A stretch of DNA of 64,000 nt from Bacillota bacterium (lineage in GTDB: Bacteria; Bacillota; Dethiobacteria; DTU022). The stretch is from positions 124,001 through 188,000 of the forward strand of contig JAWSUE010000003.1 of assembly GCA_033549065.1 (NCBI GenBank), written 5' to 3'. Below are positions 60,982 to 64,000 of the stretch, piece by piece; within the stretch, counting starts at the first letter, position 1, and each line of letters starts with the position of its first letter. The notes under the pieces are model-generated. The model was not told where the DNA came from. It did not search any database and saw only the letters and a list, made by a program, of their open reading frames with translations. The translations under genes were made by a program, and so were the position numbers.

Positions 60982-61835
60982 CACACAAAATCCAGTATTA
61001 TTTTATTTACAATTTCAGGATAATCACGTTGGATCCAATGCCCGGCGTTTTCAATCACTTCCAGTCGGGAATTTCTGATTAATGACGCCGCTCGTCTGGC
61101 ATATTTTACTGGCACGCCGATATCATGTGTTCCGTGGATAATGAGTACAGGCATTTGCAATTCCGGTAAACGATTTGTAAAGTTTGTTTTAATTTTTTTA
61201 CATAATATCTCATCTTGCTGCATCTCATTGAATGCCTTATGTGACGATCCATTCTTCATCGCCTCGAGAACTTCATCAACTAAACTTTCGGTTCGCGAAC
61301 GGGGGTTCCGGATAATGCTCTTGATACTAGTCTTGGCTACCCACCTCGAATTACGAATCATTGACCAAAGGGCATTATTTAAACCGGGGATTTTAAGATA
61401 GAGGTAGCTGTAAAAATGATAAGGTGCTTTATCCTGAATCCCATATGAACCAATCAGAACCAGGCTTGAAACCTTAGAAGGCTTGTTAATGGCATATCCA
61501 AGAGCTATTGCGCCTCCCATTGAAAGACCGATTAGTGTTACTTGATCCAGTTCAAGATACTCGATGAAAGAGTCAAGATAACCTATTAAGTTTTTAATTG
61601 TAGCCGGTTTATTGCCTGGCGGACTCTCGCCATAGCCTGGATAATCCGGAGCGTATACCCTGTATCCGGCATTGGCTAAAACCGGGATTGTTTCTCTCCA
61701 GGATAGAAGGGCATGATCGGTTCCACCTCCGTGTAGTAATATTAACGGCTTACCAATCTGTTCCCCTGCTAAATAGTAATTAACCTGTAATCCATCTTCG
61801 AGAGTGATCAATTGTCTTTCGAACTTTTTTCTCAT
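60954..61835 (-). CDS. Alpha/beta hydrolase, C-terminus supplied by REP
   Basis: 293 residues. Oxyanion L-L-H-G-G-G-T-D, elbow G-L-S-M-G-G-A, acid in H-G-T-H-D-I-G-V-P and final His in E-N-A-G-H-W. The core up to I-L-D-F is that of the family; the last nine residues V-C-Q-G-G-G-S-P-D-T come from the REP at 60957-60985. It is convergent with DUF3267 and overlaps it by 28 bases, all within the repeat. Confidence 0.82.
   Translation of the reverse strand: MRKKFERQLITLEDGLQVNYYLAGEQIGKPLILLHGGGTDHALLSWRETIPVLANAGYRVYAPDYPGYGESPPGNKPATIKNLIGYLDSFIEYLELDQVTLIGLSMGGAIALGYAINKPSKVSSLVLIGSYGIQDKAPYHFYSYLYLKIPGLNNALWSMIRNSRWVAKTSIKSIIRNPRSRTESLVDEVLEAMKNGSSHKAFNEMQQDEILCKKIKTNFTNRLPELQMPVLIIHGTHDIGVPVKYARRAASLIRNSRLEVIENAGHWIQRDYPEIVNKIILDFVCQGGGSPDT
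60957..60985. repeat. REP unit inside the overlapping ends of two convergent genes
   Basis: TGTGTCA (60957-60963) ... TGACACA (60979-60985) with GGAGAACCGCCCCC core, a 29-base unit. It provides the stop of the + gene and most of the terminal codons of both. Confidence 0.85.
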
Positions 61836-61904
61836 CCCTATAATACCTCTCTACCGTTCATATCTAGTATTATATAACTTTTTCAATTTATTTATACTTT
61901 TCTA

Positions 61905-61959
61905 TTGACAACTGTATCGTCTGCCGATATAATTTATACCGGTATACGATATATCGGCA
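61905..61959 (+). promoter_or_regulatory. Consensus promoter with nested palindromes ahead of the PadR gene
   Basis: TTGACA (61905-61910), 17 bases, TATAAT (61928-61933). TGCCGATATA (61922-61931) and TATATCGGCA (61950-61959) are perfect ten-base arms; TATACCGGTATA (61935-61946) lies at their centre. A PadR dimer bound here would cover the -10 box and start. Confidence 0.75.
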
Positions 61960-61996
61960 CATGTTATAACGGCAATCGAGTTATGGAGATGAAGTT

Positions 61997-62317
61997 ATGC
62001 AGGAAAATATTGCATTAACCGAAGCTGTCTTCTACATCATGCTTTCTCTTTTTAAACCGCTTCACGGTTACGGAATAATGCAAAATGTAGCTGAGTTAAG
62101 CAGCGGTAGGGTAAATCTGGCTGCAGGAACACTTTATGGAGCATTAAATACATTGCTTGAAAGAGGTTGGATCAAAGCGCTACCCGGAAAAAGCAATTCA
62201 AGGAAAAAAGAATATATTATAACTGAAAGTGGCAAAGTTGCAGTAAATAATGAGTTATTCCGCCTGCGTGAACTGATCAAGAATGGCGAAATGATAATCG
62301 GGGGTTCCGAATCATGA
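61997..62317 (+). CDS. PadR-family transcriptional regulator
   Basis: 106 residues. F-Y-I-M-L-S-L-F-K-P-L-H-G-Y-G-I-M-Q, then L-A-A-G-T-L-Y-G-A-L-N-T-L-L-E-R-G-W-I (recognition helix) and Y-I-I-T-E-S-G-K. Short PadR type. It is coupled by 4 bases to the DUF2812 gene. Operators at 61922-61959 suggest autoregulation. ATG 61997 after GGAGATGA. Confidence 0.88.
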   Translation: MQENIALTEAVFYIMLSLFKPLHGYGIMQNVAELSSGRVNLAAGTLYGALNTLLERGWIKALPGKSNSRKKEYIITESGKVAVNNELFRLRELIKNGEMIIGGSES

Positions 62318-62856
62318 GACAAACTATATATAAAGTTTTTATGGCCTGGGATTATGAAAAAGAAGAAGAATGGTTAAATGAGATGTCGGCTAAAGGCTTG
62401 CAGTTGGTCAGTGTAAGTTTAATAAGATATGAATTTGAAGAGGCTGAAGCTGGTGAATATATCTATCGTATCGAACTTTTAGATCATCTCCCAGCCCATC
62501 CTGAAAGCAGAGCGTATATAAGATTTCTTGAAGACACCGGAGCAGAACATATTGGCTCGTATTTTCGTTGGGTATATATCTGTAAAAAAAGAGCTGACGG
62601 AGCTTTTGATTTATATTCCGACAGACAGTCCAGGATCAAGCATTACGGGAGGATTTTACTTCTTCTCTACTCAATATCTGCGTTATTTGTAATCACCTTT
62701 ACAGTGAATTTCATAGACTATGTCTCCTCAGGCAATACTACTAACCTGGTATTTATGATCATTCACTTTATAGTTGGTCTTTTAATGGTAAGAGGTATAT
62801 TCAGCCTTCTGAAGAAAATCAGAAAGCTGAAAAAGGAAACAACAATTACAGAATAA
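62314..62856 (+). CDS. DUF2812 membrane protein
   Basis: 180 residues. The N-terminal Y-K-V-F-M-A-W-D-Y-E-K-E-E-E-W-L-N-E-M-S-A-K-G is the DUF2812 start; two TM helices are in the C-terminal half. Such proteins are commonly paired with PadR regulators and sense or modify envelope stress by unknown means. Coupled to PadR. Confidence 0.8.
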   Translation: MRQTIYKVFMAWDYEKEEEWLNEMSAKGLQLVSVSLIRYEFEEAEAGEYIYRIELLDHLPAHPESRAYIRFLEDTGAEHIGSYFRWVYICKKRADGAFDLYSDRQSRIKHYGRILLLLYSISALFVITFTVNFIDYVSSGNTTNLVFMIIHFIVGLLMVRGIFSLLKKIRKLKKETTITE

Positions 62857-62904
62857 CATCTTTACCGCCTTGTTCAAAATAAAAATGACAGGAGCGATTA
62901 TAAA

Positions 62905-63867
62905 ATGCGTGGGCTTAAAATCTTTCTGCTGATTCTTCTTTGGCTGGTAGTATTTATTGGTGTTTGGGCTTATCTGGGTTTATTTAGCGCAGATAATACT
63001 TTGTTAAATGCAGATTATTACGATGAACTATTCCAGGAAACTGAACTGGTTCCCCGGGTTTATGAAGAAATGTCTGCCCGTTTCCCCGAACTTATCCAGA
63101 ACAGTTTAGAAACTGTATTAGAAGAGGTAGAACTTAATACTCCTGAATTTAATGAAATCATTCTTCCCCTTGTTATAGAATCTTACTGGGAAACTATTGA
63201 CCCGGTCTGGGCAGAAGAACAGATTCTACTTGTTATCAAAGATTATGTTTCAGTGATCCGGGGAGAAAAAGAAACCATTACTGCAGCAATTGATACTGCA
63301 GAAATGGAAATACGCTTCAGGGAATTATTATATAGGAAGATTAGAGTATTGCCACAGTCTACAGTTCGTCGGATAGAACTGCATCCGGCAGTAATTGAAG
63401 CACTGGCAGCCCGGATTGTCAGGGAAATGGGCCTTTTCGGAGAAATTCAACTGGCTGATCGAATATCCGAATCAGATTTATCGACAAACTGGGGCAGCAC
63501 CCTTACTCAGTACAGGTTTTACCGGGCTTATCCTTACCTACCCCCGATTTTCTTAATCTTGATGATGATCTTTATGATCCTGCTGGCCAAAATAGCTGCC
63601 GGCTTGAGATGGTTCGGTTCAGCTGTTTTACTCTCCAGTCTCTCCTTTCTCTTCTGCATCTGGATGCTGAAAGGAATCCTGCCTGTATTAGGACAGGATA
63701 CACTGAATTTAGAAGAACTGCCAATATCTCAAGATTTGGTCCAATCAGTAATAGCCTTAACTGCAGATAAAATAACTTATTTTGCTCTTATCTCTGTCGG
63801 TATTGGTCTGGCATTGCTGGTTTTCGGGATACTATTTAGTCTGCTTACCAGGAAGAACCCGGCCTGA
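62905..63867 (+). CDS. Hypothetical membrane protein
   Basis: 320 residues: one N-terminal TM (about 5-28), an extracytoplasmic helical domain of about 170 residues rich in Glu, then three C-terminal TMs. No family is recognised. ATG 62905 after AGGAGCGA. It is 48 bases after DUF2812 and may be in the same operon. Confidence 0.65.
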   Translation: MRGLKIFLLILLWLVVFIGVWAYLGLFSADNTLLNADYYDELFQETELVPRVYEEMSARFPELIQNSLETVLEEVELNTPEFNEIILPLVIESYWETIDPVWAEEQILLVIKDYVSVIRGEKETITAAIDTAEMEIRFRELLYRKIRVLPQSTVRRIELHPAVIEALAARIVREMGLFGEIQLADRISESDLSTNWGSTLTQYRFYRAYPYLPPIFLILMMIFMILLAKIAAGLRWFGSAVLLSSLSFLFCIWMLKGILPVLGQDTLNLEELPISQDLVQSVIALTADKITYFALISVGIGLALLVFGILFSLLTRKNPA

Positions 63868-63947
63868 AATTAATAGGTTGGAATTTTTATAAATAATGAT
63901 AGTATCTTTTTATAAATTGATAAATGAATTTCAGGAGGAGCATTATC

Positions 63948-64000
63948 ATGCAAAAAATTATTCCTCACATCTGGCTGGATGATCAGGCTGAAGAGGCAGT
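63948..64000 (+). CDS. VOC-family (PhnB-like) protein, truncated by the window end
   Basis: The first 17 codons read M-Q-K-I-I-P-H-I-W-L-D-D-Q-A-E-E-A, the usual beginning of PhnB/3-demethylubiquinone-type VOC proteins (F-W-F-D-x-Q-A-E-E-A). GGAGGAGC precedes the ATG. Only the start is visible. Confidence 0.7.
   Translation, partial: MQKIIPHIWLDDQAEEA

Noticed and set aside
1-64000. tRNA or rRNA genes
   Set aside because: No clover-leaf with T-loop GTTCGA-type sequence and acceptor stem was found by eye in the intergenic regions; a tRNAscan run would decide.

Overview
The window reads as chromosome from an anaerobic Gram-positive-type bacterium, most likely a member of the Clostridia (Firmicutes). 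The signs are AG-rich Shine-Dalgarno sites, TTGACA/TATAAT promoters, many ATP-binding cassette exporters, BlaI/M56, PadR, TetR and YefM regulators, GTP-type PEP carboxykinase, a NiFeS carbon monoxide dehydrogenase and a trimethylamine methyltransferase-type gene with an in-frame UAG. No rRNA, tRNA, phage or CRISPR array was seen. Species cannot be named from the sequence alone.

Layout. 1-7 kb: a B3/B4 protein, a decayed methyltransferase, then a BlaI-type repressor with an M56 protease and a five-gene operon (FtrD-like Fe-S protein, small Cys protein, two MacB/FtsX-type permeases, one ATPase) that shares operator-like palindromes with the repressor. 7-13.8 kb: FabI, a MoaE-like protein, a hydrolase, a LapA-type coiled coil, a C_GCAxxG protein, a TetR-flavoprotein operon and a nitroreductase. 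13.8-23 kb: UAG-containing mttB, a broken rsgA, a CopB-type copper ATPase with a two-component system and a DUF2680 protein, and a DrrAB-type exporter. 23-30 kb: two repeat-bearing membrane-anchored surface proteins, a divergent sirtuin, a GlcD-type oxidase, an SLC13 permease with four RCK_C-like domains and a GNAT gene. 30-38 kb: a serine beta-lactamase-like protein, PEP carboxykinase, small conserved genes, a REP-associated transposase with REP repeats, and lepA. 38-46 kb: a molybdopterin lipoprotein, then a carbon monoxide dehydrogenase operon (cooF-cooS-flavoprotein) behind a structured leader, a short-chain dehydrogenase, a hydrolase and a SIMPL lipoprotein. 46-55 kb: a CDF transporter, several gene remnants, an HD protein, a nucleotide-maintenance operon (NudC, deaminase, DHH, S51 fusion), a YefM/RelE-type module and a THUMP methyltransferase. 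55-64 kb: a membrane protein, a regulator, a MORN-ABC ATPase fusion with two permeases, DUF3267, a hydrolase, PadR-DUF2812 and the start of a VOC protein.

How it fits together. CO dehydrogenase plus its flavoprotein could feed electrons from CO to NAD(P). The UAG-interrupted MttB points to methylamine use through pyrrolysine, although no pyl genes or corrinoid partner lie here. Metal handling recurs (FtrD/MacB, CopB, CDF). Two themes stand out. One is gene erosion by deletion: methyltransferase, rsgA, an acyltransferase fragment, and a GNAT/DinB junction. The other is REP spread: one REP supplies the C-termini of two convergent genes, and another supplies the -35 box of the toxin-antitoxin promoter.

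The strongest leads for something new are the carbon monoxide dehydrogenase leader RNA, the BlaI/M56-controlled FtrD-MacB operon, the MORN-ABC exporter, the S51/cysteinyl-tRNA-synthetase-tail fusion and the 23-residue-repeat surface protein.
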